64,000 nucleotides of DNA, taken from Rhodeus uyekii (taxonomy: Eukaryota; Chordata; Actinopteri; Cypriniformes; Acheilognathidae). Position 1 is the stretch's first letter. Every line of letters starts with the position of its first letter. Of this stretch, positions 1 through 9,867 are shown in pieces. Under the pieces are notes generated by a model that did no database searches, was not told where the DNA came from, and saw only the letters and a program-made list of their open reading frames with translations. The DNA lies in assembly GCA_037043235.1 (NCBI GenBank), contig JAWRVZ010000004.1, positions 4,245,501 to 4,309,500 of the forward strand, read 5' to 3'. The position numbers and the translations under genes are program-made.

Positions 1-295
1 AGCAGGAAGCGGCATTGCCTGAGAGTCGAGCTTGCTTCTCAACCAGCTTTATTATCCTTCTCAATGGCAGGAGCGATTGAAAGGGGCCGATGTAGAGCTG
101 CTGAATACGGATGTTTTGCTTGGTGGCGAGAACAGGCCTCGCGTCTTACTGTGCGTTTGCTTGATGTTGCTTAGGACCCGTTTGTTTGGTCTGGCACCCG
201 TGATGTATTGCTGAGGGTGATATAATATAGTTAGCATGGTGTTAGGCGGATGAGGATCGCTACTGGGTCCGGAGGTTTTCGTAGAGAGTCCATCT
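1..295 (+). repeat. Left arm of a large inverted repeat (LTR-like family, upstream part)
   Basis: This stretch recurs in reverse complement at about 1350-1642 with only scattered substitutions and small indels. Shared blocks include the segment with the GTGATGTATTGCTGAGGGTG motif and the GGTCCGGAGGTTTTCGT block near 270-287. It is cut by the left window edge, so the true outer end is unknown. The right copy continues into the TATA/AATAAA module. I infer that both are pieces of one mobile-element family in head-to-head arrangement. I see no protein-coding signal in it. Confidence 0.7.
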
Positions 296-1200
296 TAGTG
301 ATGTGCTTCTCGGTTCGAATCCCTGAAGCGTGTGCCGAGTAATCTAGATGAGTGGTTCATGAACCGCGGGTCGATGCGCGTGTTGCTGACGTAAGTGCTG
401 ACGTTTGAAGCCCCGCGTAGCGGGTGTACCACGTGACTGCTTCAGGAAAGGATTCGCTAGGTTTGAGTGCAGCTCGAAATAAAAGCGGCAGTGAAACACT
501 ATGTATTGTCCCTTGCTTTTTGTGTTTTTGGGTCCCTTTATTGCGCTGTTTTTGGCATTTGATTTGAGCTTCTTTTTTGCGATGGAACCAGCAAGAAAGA
601 GGAGATTTTCCCCTGTTTGGGAGCACTTTGAGTTGTTCTCACCTAAGAATGTAAGGCACCTGCAATTACTATGTAATAGATTCCATTAATGAATAAAATA
701 AAATGTGACAACTTTTCTGAATACTTGTAGCTGAAGCATCTGATGTGTTCCAAGGAGCTAAGTTATAATAATAACACCTAAACTATGCTAAGGCACTGAG
801 TCTTGCATGGCAACGAGGAAACCAACCAGGTTGAACCTGGCTCAGGTATTCCATTTATATTCATAGCCCCACACTACACTGTATAGTTGTTTTTTTAACT
901 CTTACATATGTAATTCAATTTAGCTGAGAAGGTTGACTTGGCTGAGCACTTTATTATTACATTTCAATACTTTTTAATTCAATAAATTATATTTTTTTAG
1001 ACTTTGAAAGCCATAGTGGAAAAAATTGTTTTTAAATAAAAATGAATAAACTCTTTATTTTACCTCCTTATTTAAAATTTTCACTTGTTGCATAAGCAAA
1101 AACAAAACAAAAGTAACACAAAACAATTAATGTTAAAACTCTTCAAATAATATTTTTGTATTCAGAGCATAATTCACATCCCACCATTTCATTGCAAGCA
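296..1200. other. Spacer between inverted repeat arms, no gene seen
   Basis: The first part (about 330-560) is moderately GC-rich with short palindromic runs such as GCCCCGCGTAGCGGG. The rest, 700-1200, is AT-rich with several AATAAA hexamers. The short open frames here have no codon bias or recognisable motif, so I call no gene. Confidence 0.5.
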
Positions 1201-1202
1201 CC

Positions 1203-1642
1203 AAATGATGTTTTATTAACAAAGTTCGGGAGGAGCACGTTCAAATGATTACCTACAGCTCTTTGACATTTTTCGGCAGCTCGACAGTTTACGGCATTGT
1301 AGCTCCGCCTTCTGGTCGCCATACACCCGAAATCGAGCTCCACTCGTTAGATGGATTCTCCACGAAAACCTCCGGACCCAGTAGCGATCCTCATCCGCTC
1401 AACACCATGCTAACTATATTATATCACCCTCAGCAATACATCACGGGTGCCAGACCAAACAAACGGGTCCTAAGCAACAACAAGCAACGCACAGTAAGAC
1501 TTGAGGCCGTTCTCGCCACCAAGTAAACATCCGTATCCAGCAGCTCTACATCGGCTTTTAATCGCTCCTGCCATTGAGAAAGGACGATAAAGCTGGTCGA
1601 GCTACAAGCTCGACTCTCAGGCTATGCCGCTTTCTTCCTGCT
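1203..1642 (-). repeat. LTR-like module plus right arm of the inverted repeat
   Basis: Read on the minus strand, 1642 to about 1350 matches window bases 1-295. It is followed by a block (about 1350-1203) found again at 9519-9745 on the plus strand, containing TTTCGGGTGTAT, GCCGAAAAATGTCAAAGAGC and a terminal TTGTTAATAAAACATCATTT. In this copy the TATA-containing stretch present in the 9.1 and 9.6 kb copies is missing: GAGCTGTAGGT joins directly to AATCATTTGAACGTG. The AATAAA hexamer near the end fits a retroelement terminal-repeat polyadenylation signal (inference). Confidence 0.65.
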
Positions 1643-2230
1643 AGCCAGGCCGCCGCCGCGAGCCTCAGCAGACCGCGCTGCAGCTTCAGCTCACACTCTC
1701 TCTGTCCGTCAGCTCACACAAACAAGAGCAGCTGTAATCCTTCCCGGCGCTTTTATTTCTGCATCGCTAAATCACGAGCAGTTGTGCCCTCTCAATAATA
1801 CTGTTCCGGGGAACCCACGTCTGAGATGTGATTGTTCTAAAGTAACGCGCTGCTTCCTCGCAACTCAAGCAGTAGCGCGCACCGAAGCCAGATCGCGCGC
1901 AGTACAGTCCGATCGCACGCGCCACTTCAGATCGCGCGCTCAGCCGCCCACACAAGAATCAAGCACTTATTGCCAACGCTGCCTTGTTGTTTCAACTTAA
2001 TCGGCTATTAAGTGGACTCGCTGAAAAGAAACCATATGCACTTTCTATTTCAAAGTAATTCTTTGCCTTCACTGTTTCAATCCTTTAAGTCCAAGATAAG
2101 CTTTATAAGTCTATGATATTTGGATGAACCCCTGCTCAGGGTTTACTCAAAACCAATACGTTTGTGAACTTTCATAAACTTTGATATTTCGATTTCCAAC
2201 AGGTAAGTTTGTTTTGAAATTAAATATGCA
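1643..2230. other. GC-rich then AT-rich unassigned stretch
   Basis: Bases 1643-1960 are CpG-rich with repeated GCGCG and AGATCGCGCGC motifs. From 2000 the sequence becomes AT-rich. No exon, RNA gene or known repeat is recognisable. It may belong to the same complex mobile locus as its flanks. Confidence 0.4.
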
Positions 2231-2401
2231 ACATGCATCTGATATAAATTCAACTGTCAATATGATAATTGAAAGGTTTTACTTACGGAAATCAATGTTT
2301 TACAAACCATATTGATTGTTTTTGTTGTTGTTTCTCGCGTGTATTTAGACGTCTGTAACCAAAATAATTCAAGAGATTGAAACACTGAACAGCAACCAGC
2401 T
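2231..2401 (+). repeat. Segment duplicated at 5489-5695
   Basis: The stretch with GATATAAATTCAACTGTCAA, GTATTTAGACGTCTGTAAC and a terminal AACACTGAACAG recurs 3.2 kb downstream. There it sits inside the 46-bp minisatellite and carries an internal partial duplication. Shared order and spacing show common origin. No coding potential is evident. Confidence 0.75.
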
Positions 2402-2493
2402 TTGAGCGCTTTCTCTGGCTCAGCGCCAGCCAATGTGTTCAAATTTAGCAGGCGATCATGTGATGCCCCGCCTTTCGCCACATTGTCCAAGAC

Positions 2494-3195
2494 CAGGGGC
2501 GGCCAACCCGCATGCGGCTCTTTGACTGCCCTTTCGCGGCTCTCATCCGGCCCGCTGAGACCTTTTGTCTACAAAAACATAAATTTACATGTATCCTGCC
2601 AAGGTCAGCCGCCGCTCACGTGGACACGATGTTTTTACCGAATTCAAATAGAGGCGCGCAGAAGCGCGTTCCCTTTCGAGAGTAGGAACGAGATGTTTAA
2701 TGAAACGCATTTGGGAACTCCTCCCCTTCACGTCATTTCTGAAAATTTATGGATAACAGCAGTTGACAACTGGCCAATCGTAGCGCGATGCAGATCCGGC
2801 TGCCAGACGGTATAAATATCTTAAATAGCATTTCCTTCATACTTCTCTAAACGGAATATGATTAAATTACAGAGGTTACGATAGTAACCGGAGACGTTTT
2901 CCAACCGATCACTACATTACCAAGGCTGCTTACTTTTATACTTCCTGTCACCGTCAATGAGATGATATATCGTTTTCCCGCATATATAAGTCACAGACGC
3001 ATTGTCTCCGCATGCTTGTATAGCTCGTGGGGTGCCATATGTAAAAAAAAAAAAAAAAAAAATGAGCGATATATCTGCGAGACCTTCTAATGTCAAAAAC
3101 CCCATCAACAAATGCGAATTTAACAGTCTGTCATGCGGCTCTCCGCAGCCATGAGCTTATTTCGAGGCTCATGCTGAACAGGTTGGCCACCCCTG
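2494..3195. mobile_element. hAT-type non-autonomous transposon (MITE)
   Basis: Terminal inverted repeats read CAGGGGCGGCCAAC at the left and GTTGGCCACCCCTG at the right. Subterminal CATGCGGCTCT is repeated inverted near the right end (about 3132-3143). The element is flanked by an 8-bp near-identical target duplication, TCCAAGAC (2486-2493) and TCCAAGAT (3196-3203). An 8-bp duplication and CAGGG-type ends are typical of hAT elements. The 702-bp interior holds a long A run (about 3043-3061) but no transposase frame, so it must have been mobilised in trans. Confidence 0.8.
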
Positions 3196-3203
3196 TCCAA
3201 GAT

Positions 3204-4860
3204 TGAGATGTACCAGTTTCACGATAAACTCTTCCTCTCAAGTTCCTTCACAGTATCCCACTGTCGAAAGGAGCTCATGCACTCAACAAACACTGCAACC
3301 GAGCCTCCAACAACACCACGCGGTCGCCAGCTCTTCCGCTCCGTTGTCACACCCTATGACGCCGAGGCTTGCCTTCACCTCCACCATCAAGACATCCACC
3401 TTCTTCTTGCCCAACTTCCTACGACACCTCAGCACTCGTATCAATAGTAAAGGAGGACGACCAAAGCAAATTAACTAGAATAGGTCTCGCTCCAGTCAGC
3501 TGTACCATCTCCAAATCAACTCTACCTTCAAAATGTCTCAAACGTACGTTCCTTAAATCTTCATATCTCTCCCTTGCAAATCCAGATTTCCAAGCGTTAA
3601 GACGCAGCAGCACTGCAGTTTTCCAGCACTGCACCTCACATGCCAGCACCTAGCGACAAACGCCGCCCCTTAAGTGCGAGCTTGCCTCCGCCAGCGGTGC
3701 AGGGTTAGCAACGGCAGCACGTACCTAACCTTTCCCATACGTTAGGCCTGCAGCCCGGCCTTCCGATCCTAGCGTGAGGCTGCCTCCGCAAGTGGCTTCG
3801 CCCCTGGCCTTTCCCACCTAATTCTCTCCACCATGCTAATTCTCCTTTCATCCCGTTCTCTGCTATGCCATTCCACAAACACTGCTGCTTAGAACCACCT
3901 CTGTCGCCAACAACAGTTGAACGCAAATCCCAACTGAAGTTAAGGCTGCTGCCACCAGAGGTGGACCTATTCCCAACCAGTACATCAATACTCAGAGTTG
4001 ATATTTATCGACGCTAAACGTTCATTCTTCAAGCTTTCGCTTCAAACCACTCCCTCGGAGGATTACATGTGGAGTGGAAAAGTTAAAGACTTTCCACTCC
4101 ACATGTGGTCTGCTCCTCATGGTCTCTACCCACTACCACCGACTCGTATTGCATTCCAATAACACCAAGAACTTCCAAGCCAGCTTCACCATGGGTTACC
4201 TAGGCGAAATCTACTTCTCACTACTGAAACCTAATCCTCTGCTCATCAAAGGTATATCAAGAACTCAACCCACCAGCTCAGACACCAGACAATCAATCAT
4301 GTTGGAAATCCGTACCCCTACTCTCCGCCAAGGATTCTACCCAAATGTCGTCCGACCACTCAACGCCATGGTCGAGCCATATAGATTCCAGTTCCTCTGA
4401 TTCTATCACATCCAACCTTAATCCAAATCCGTCCATATTCTGACTCGTCAGCGCCGCACAACGAAAGTAAGAGAGACCAAGCTGTAAGGCTTTTACTCCA
4501 ACAGCAACAATCCTTCGTTGCCAACCTTCATTTAAGAGATCAGGCCAAACTCCCATCCGACCCACTCTTCACAGAAGACTTAAATCACCCCACCACATGC
4601 CGCGTCCCAAAACCTGCAGATCCAAGCACTGGGTCGCAGGTCATCGGAAGCTTCAGGAGTTACATTCGATCAAATCAGTCTCCCCAGAAATGGCTTTCAC
4701 CGCCACAAGAGACAACAGAAGTCGAGGAAATGGACAATCTCCAGAAATGGACAATCTCCATCATCCAACTCGCGATTAGTTCAGAGAAAGTTCTCCTTTC
4801 CCGCTGTAGTGATGCACCTCCACACTCCCGCATGAGCTCAGTTCAAATGGAAATTATTCC
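3204..4860. other. Gene-free, pyrimidine/A-rich stretch
   Basis: The plus strand is C/A/T-rich and G-poor. Open frames of 60-108 codons occur in several phases without domain signatures, so I read them as compositional. The only structure I can support is the hairpin at 4065-4106. Short repeats such as CCAGAAATGG (about 4683-4750) occur before the minisatellite begins. Confidence 0.4.
4065..4106. repeat. Near-perfect hairpin (17-bp stem)
   Basis: The arm beginning ACATGTGGAGTGGAAA is followed by a loop of about 7 nt and then CTTTCCACTCCACATGT. The stem pairs completely apart from one bulged A. It stands alone in an otherwise unstructured stretch. Confidence 0.75.
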
Positions 4861-5328
4861 ACTGCCGCCTCCATTGCCGCAGCAATGATGTTCCCCCACA
4901 CTCCCGCAGGAGTCAGCAAAGGGGGAAGTTTCCCACTGCCGCAGCAGCGAAGCCACGTTCACACTGGCTTGGTTACCTCAGATGCTCATGACTCACCATC
5001 ACATCCACTCAGCCTACTTTCATTTCAGAAACTCGCAGGCTACACTCCCATCCGTCCCACTCTCTATAGACGATTCCACCCCATTACAAATTCCGGTTTC
5101 AAACTTTTTAAAGCTACGCTACCCCAAACCGGATTCCCAACAGACCATTCATCCAGCCATCCTTTTCGCATAGGTGCAGCAACCACGGCCGTGCAAAGGC
5201 CTTTCCCAACAGTAAATACAAGCATTGCGCCGCTGGTCTCCAGAAGCTTTCAAGAGCCACATCAGACCAAACAGACCGCACATTCAAACAAGGTCTTCTG
5301 TTAAGCATCAGCTCCTCCCCACTTACAA
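4800..5328. repeat. Degenerate leading copies of the 46-bp minisatellite
   Basis: Fragments of the later array unit appear in diverged form. Examples are CATTGCCGCAGCAATGATG near 4873-4891, CACACTCCCGCAGGAGTCAGC near 4898-4917 and CCACTGCCGCAGCAG near 4937. They are interspersed with unique sequence. They look like an eroded edge of the array. Confidence 0.55.
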
Positions 5329-7398
5329 CTTCATGGCCACTGCTTCCATTGCCGCAGCAGTGACGCTCCCGCAGGAGCAAGCTCTCTCTAACTCTCACTG
5401 CCGCAGCAGTGACGCTCCCGCAGGAGCAAGCACTCGCTAACTTCCACTGCCGCAGCAGTGACGCTCCCTCCAGGAGCCAGCTTCTAATTGCATATGATAT
5501 AAATTCAACTGTCAATTCATAATTGAAAGGTTTCTTATGCTTTTACAAACCATACTGATTTTGTTATTTCCTGAGTGTATTTAGACGTCTGTAACAAAAA
5601 TAATTTCAAGACATATTGATTTTGTTACTTCTTGAGTGTATTTAGACGTCTGTAACCAAAATAATTTCAAGAGACTACAACACTGAACAGAACTCCCACT
5701 GCCGCAGCAGTGACGCTCCCGCAGGAGCAAACTCTCTCTATCTTCCAGCTCTCTCTAACTCCCACTGCCGCAGCAGTGACGCTCCTGCAGGAGTAAGCTC
5801 TCTCTATCTTCCAGCTCTCTCTAACTTCCACTGCCGCAGCAGTGACGCTCCCGCAGGAGCAAGCTTCTAATTTCCACTGCCGCAGCAGTGACGCTCCCGC
5901 AGGAGCAAGCTCTCTCTATCTTCCAGCTCTCTCTAACTTCCACTGCCGCAGCAGTGACGCTCCCGCAGGAGCAAGCTCTCTTCATCTTCCAGCTCTCTCT
6001 AACTTCCACTGCCGCAGCAGTGACGCTCCCGCAGGAGTAAGCTCTCTCTATCTTCCAGCTCTCTCTAACTTCCACTGCCGCAGCAGTGACGCTCCCGCAG
6101 GAGCAAGCTTCTAATTTCCACTGCCGCAGCAGTGACGCTCCCGCAGGAGCAAGCTCTCTCTATCTTCCAGCTCTCTCTAACTTCCACTGCCGCAGCAGTG
6201 ACGCTCCCGCAGGAGCAAGCTTCTAATTCCACTGCCGCAGCAGTGACGCTCCCGCAGGAGCAAGCTCTCTCTAAACCTCCACTGCCGCAGCAGTGACGCT
6301 CCCGCAGGAGCAAGCCTCTAACTTCCACTGCCGCAGCAGTGACGCTCCCGCAGGAGCAAGCTTCTAATTTCCACTGCCGCAGCAGTGACGCTCCCGCAGG
6401 AGCAAGCTCTCTCTATCTTCCAGCTCTCTCTAACTTCCACTGCCGCAGCAGTGACGCTCCCGCAGGAGCAAGCTTCTAATTCCACTGCCGCAGCAGTGAC
6501 GCTCCCGCAGGAGCAAGCTCTCTCTAAACCTCCACTGCCGCAGCAGTGACGCTCCCGCAGGAGCAAGCTTCTAATTTCCACTGCCGCAGCAGTGACGCTC
6601 CCGCAGGAGCAAGCTTCTAATTTCCACTGCCGCAGCAGTGACGCTCCCGCAGGAGCAAGCCTCTAATTTCCACTGCCGCAGCAGTGACGCTCCCGCAGGA
6701 GCAAGCCTCTAATTTCCACTGCCGCAGCAGTGACGCTCCCGCAGGAGCAAGCCTCTAATTTCCACTGCCGCAGCAGTGACGCTCCCGCAGGAGCAAGCTT
6801 CTAATTTCCACTGCCGCAGCAGTGACGCTCCCGCAGGAGCAAGCCTCTAATTTCCACTGCCGCAGCAGTGACGCTCCCGCAGGAGCAAGCTTCTAATTTC
6901 CACTGCCGCAGCAGTGACGCTCCCGCAGGAGCAAGCTTCTAATTTCCACTGCCGCAGCAGTGACGCTCCCGCAGGAGCAAGCCTCTAATTTCCACTGCCG
7001 CAGCAGTGACGCTCCCGCAGGAGCAAGCCTCTAATTTCCACTGCCGCAGCAGTGACGCTCCCGCAGGAGCAAGCTTCTAATTTCCACTGCCGCAGCAGTG
7101 ACGCTCCCGCAGGAGCAAGCCTCTAATTTCCACTGCCGCAGCAGTGACGCTCCCGCAGGAGCAAGCCTCTAATTTCCACTGCCGCAGCAGTGACGCTCCC
7201 GCAGGAGCAAGCCTCTAATTTCCACTGCCGCAGCAGTGACGCTCCCGCAGGAGCAAGCTTCTAATTTCCACTGCCGCAGCAGTGACGCTCCCGCAGGAGC
7301 AAGCTTCTAAATTCCACTGCCGCAGCAGTGATGCTCCCGCAGGAGCAAGCTTCTAATTTTCCACTGCCGCAGCAGTGATGCTCCCGCAGGAGTTTCAG
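5329..7398. repeat. Minisatellite A, 46-bp unit
   Basis: The core CTGCCGCAGCAGTGACG is followed by CTCCCGCAGGAGCAAGC and a short linker CTTCTAATTTCCA or longer CTCTCTCTATCTTCCAG. In the second half (about 6558-7350) copies are spaced exactly 46 bp and differ mainly by CTTCTAA versus CCTCTAA. In the first half linkers vary between about 46 and 65 bp. I estimate 30-40 copies. Each unit contains two short palindromic cores. The array is interrupted at 5489-5695 by a non-repeat segment. The open frames in it are by-products of the repeat. Confidence 0.95.
5489..5695 (+). repeat. Interrupting segment within minisatellite A, with internal duplication
   Basis: This is a diverged copy of 2231-2401. 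The block ending GTATTTAGACGTCTGTAAC occurs twice here (about 5577-5596 and 5638-5657), which indicates a local tandem duplication of about 60 bp not seen in the upstream copy. Confidence 0.75.
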
Positions 7399-8767
7399 TT
7401 ACAGGATCGATGTGCTTTCTTACTCCCAAGGGAGCCATTCTTTCAATCAGTTCCACCACCACAGCAGCGACGTACCTCTTTGGTCCTGCGGCGGAGGGGT
7501 TTTTTCGCTGCAGTGGTGGCGACGTGCCTCCTGCTGTCGCCGGGGCCCCGAGGGGTTTTCTCCTGCTGCGACGCTGACGTGCCTCCTGCCGCTTCAAGGG
7601 CCCAGAGGGGCTTCCCCTGCTACGACGCTGACGTGCCTCCTGCCGCTGCAGGGGCCCAGAGGGGTTTCCCCTGCTACGACGTTGACGTGCCTCCTGCCGC
7701 TGAAAGGGCTCAGAGGGGCTTTCCCCTGCTACGACGCTGACGTACCTCCTGCCGCTGCAGGGGCCCAGAGGGGTTTCCCCTGCTGTGACGTTGACGTGCC
7801 TCCTGCTGCTGTGGGGGCCCCGAGGGGTTTCCACTGCTACGGTAGTGACGTGCCTCCTGCTCCCACAGCGGCCCCGAGGGGTTTCCACCGTCACAGTGGC
7901 GACGTGCCTCCTGCTCCTGCAGCAGCCCCGAGGGGTTTCCACCGTCACGGCGGCGACGTGCCCCCTGCTCCCACAGCGGCCCCGAGGGGTTTCCACCGTC
8001 ACAGTGGCGACGTGCCTCCTGCTCCTGCAGCAGCCCCGAGGGGTTTCCACCGTCACGGCGGCGACGTGCCCCCTGCTCCCACAGCGGCCCCGAGGGGTTT
8101 CCACCGTCACAGCGGCGACGTGCCTCCTGCTCCTGCAGCAGCCCCGAGGGGTTTCCACCGTCACCGCAGCGACGTGCCTCCTGCTCCCACAGCGGCCCCG
8201 AGGGGTTTCCACCGTCGCAGCGGCAAAGTGCCCCCTGCTCCCGCGACAGCCCCGAGGGGTTTCCACTGCCACGGCAGCGACATGCCCCCCGCAGCGACCA
8301 CGGGGGTTTCCACCACCGCGGCAGCGACGCACCACCTTGGTCCTGCAGCGGCCCCGAGGGGTTTCCCCTGCTGCAACAGCGATGTGCCTCCTGCTACTGC
8401 GGGGGCCAGAGGGGTTTCCCCTGCTAAGACGCTGACGTGCCTCCTGCTGCTGTGAGGGCCCCGTGGGGTTTCCACTGCTACGGCAGCGACGTGCCTCCTG
8501 CTCCCACAGCGGCCCCGAGGGGTTTCCACCATCACGGCGGCGATGTACCCCCTGCCTCCCGCAGCGGCCCCGAGGGGTTTCCACTGCCGCAGCGGCGATG
8601 TACCTCCTGCCTCCCGCAGCGACCACGGGGGTTTCCCCTACCGCGGTGGCTTCATACCTCCCTTCTCCTATGGCAGCCAGGGGAGTAGTTTCAGAGGTAC
8701 CCCTCATACTCCCAGAAACAAAATTACACCCAATTCTCTTTCTGGCAACAAATTGAACAACAAACAC
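7307..8767 (-). other. 486-codon open frame over minisatellites A/B, probably non-coding
   Basis: The minus strand stays open through the 54-bp array and would encode about 18-residue repeats of the VETPRGRCGSRRH type. The plus strand is open over the same region in three frames (for example 7412-8455). This shows that openness comes from repeat periodicity and high GC rather than selection for a protein. No signal peptide, domain or splice context is seen. It could be a fortuitous frame or part of an unknown mobile-element product; I favour the former. Confidence 0.25.
7480..8690. repeat. Minisatellite B, 54-bp unit with higher-order alternation
   Basis: The unit contains CCCCGAGGGGTTTCCACCG, a CGGCGACGTGCC block and CTCCTGCTCC. 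Successive GCCCCGAGGG starts at 7871, 7925, 7979 and 8033 give an exact 54-bp period. Between about 7865 and 8215 neighbouring units alternate between a CCCACAGCGG type and a CCTGCAGCAG type, a 108-bp higher-order pattern. Because 54 is a multiple of three, stop-free frames persist on both strands. Outer copies are more diverged. Confidence 0.93.
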
Positions 8768-8929
8768 ATACCCAATGCTAAAAACATATCATCCCCTCCG
8801 CACCTCAAGCCCTCTACAGCAACATTCATCTGCCCTCCCGAACTCACAATCTACCCCCCCAGCTGTAACCTTGCAATTCTTTGGGGGGTCATCAAAATCT
8901 TCAGCGGCTGTCCGACTAGGTTGCAATTT
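8691..8929. other. Short unassigned stretch after minisatellite B
   Basis: A/C-rich sequence with no repeat or coding feature that I can support. It leads into the LTR-like direct repeats. Confidence 0.35.
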
Positions 8930-9047
8930 TTGGGGGGAGTGCTCCAGGTTCGGGCTAACACCGAGCTCGGAGCCCTCTCCTCGGATAGCTCGCCAAATAC
9001 GCTTACCATTCATTGCTCCTGAATCATTCGTAAGTGTGAACTCGTGA
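8930..9047 (-). repeat. Direct repeat copy 1 (pairs with 9257-9376)
   Basis: The stretch from GGGGGGAGTGCTCCAGGTTC to GTGTGAACTCGTGAA is repeated almost identically 327 bp downstream, with one visible change (GGATAGCTC versus GGACAGCTC). With the intervening TATA/AATAAA module it makes the layout of tandem LTR-like units on the minus strand. Confidence 0.8.
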
Positions 9048-9205
9048 AATGATGTTTTATTAACAAAGTTCGGGAGGAGCACGTTCAAATGATTAATACA
9101 ATCAACACGTCATCAGCAATTACTCCTCATCCTATCAGCAGGAGAGGAAGTACGTATATATAGACACGTTTGACTCACCTACAGCTCTTTGACATTTTTC
9201 GGCAT
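9048..9205 (-). mobile_element. LTR-like promoter/polyadenylation module, minus orientation
   Basis: On the minus strand the order is GCCGAAAAATGTCAAAGAGC, a TATATATA box (about 9155-9162), GTAATTGCTGATGACGTGTT, then AATAAA (9056-9061). The TATA-to-AATAAA distance is about 95 bp. This matches the plus-oriented copy at 9629-9735. A promoter followed closely by a polyadenylation signal is what a retroelement terminal repeat needs. No integrase or RT frame is nearby, so the family is not assignable. Confidence 0.6.
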
Positions 9206-9256
9206 CCCTCCACCACCCCAACTCCCCACACTTAATTGTTCCTATCAAAGTCAGGA

Positions 9257-9376
9257 TACGGGGGGAGTGCTCCAGGTTCGGGCTAACACCGAGCTCGGAG
9301 CCCTCTCCTCGGACAGCTCGCCAAATACGCTTACCATTCATTGCTCCTGAATCATTCGTAAGTGTGAACTCGTGAA
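9257..9376 (-). repeat. Direct repeat copy 2 (pairs with 8930-9047)
   Basis: This is a near-identical copy of the upstream block, ending GTGTGAACTCGTGAA and then diverging. The two copies bracket the minus-strand TATA/AATAAA module. Confidence 0.8.
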
Positions 9377-9518
9377 GCATGTTATACATTTTTCTGCCCA
9401 CATGATGGGGTAGTCGAGCAAATGAATCATCTTGAAGCCCCTATGTGTGTGTGAAGCATTTCCCTGCAGGGCTTCACTGCTTCATGGGGCTTCATTTTGC
9501 CATCACTAGTCCATCTAA

Positions 9519-9745
9519 CGAGTCTAGCTCGATTTCGGGTGTATCGCGACCAGAAGGCGGAGCCACAATGCCGTAAACTGTCGAGCTGCCGAAAAATGTC
9601 AAAGAGCTGTAGGTGAGTCAAACATGTCTATATATACATGCTTCCTCTCTTGCTGATAGGATGAGGTGTAATTGCTGATGACGTGTTGGTTGTGTTAATC
9701 ATTTGAACGTGCTCCTCCCGAACTTTGTTAATAAAACATAATTTA
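9519..9745 (+). mobile_element. LTR-like module, plus orientation
   Basis: This starts at the CCATCTAACGAGTCTAGCTC block shared with 1360-1340 (minus). It continues through GCCGAAAAATGTCAAAGAGC, a TATATATA box (9629-9636) and GTGCTCCTCCCGAACTTTG to AATAAA (9730-9735). It is inverted relative to the copy at 9048-9205. The same family appears in eroded form at 31,590-31,820. Confidence 0.6.
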
Positions 9746-9867
9746 AAGACTGAATTTCAGTATTTCAAAGACTGAAATACTAGTTTTGTCCACAAGAGGC
9801 ACCGTCAGGCTAGGAAATCTTTTTAGTCCATTTTGAGTTTGAAGACTCTCTGTTCACATGTTGTTTT

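Noticed and set aside
1574..1798. Small plus-strand ORF in the CpG-rich stretch
   Set aside because: No recognisable protein motif. It lies across the inverted-repeat boundary.
2402..2815. 137-codon plus-strand ORF
   Set aside because: It crosses the left end and target duplication of the hAT MITE, so it cannot be an ancient gene, and it has no domain.
5329..7398. CRISPR-like array
   Set aside because: Units are contiguous 46-bp repeats with no unique spacers, and this is eukaryotic DNA. It is a minisatellite.
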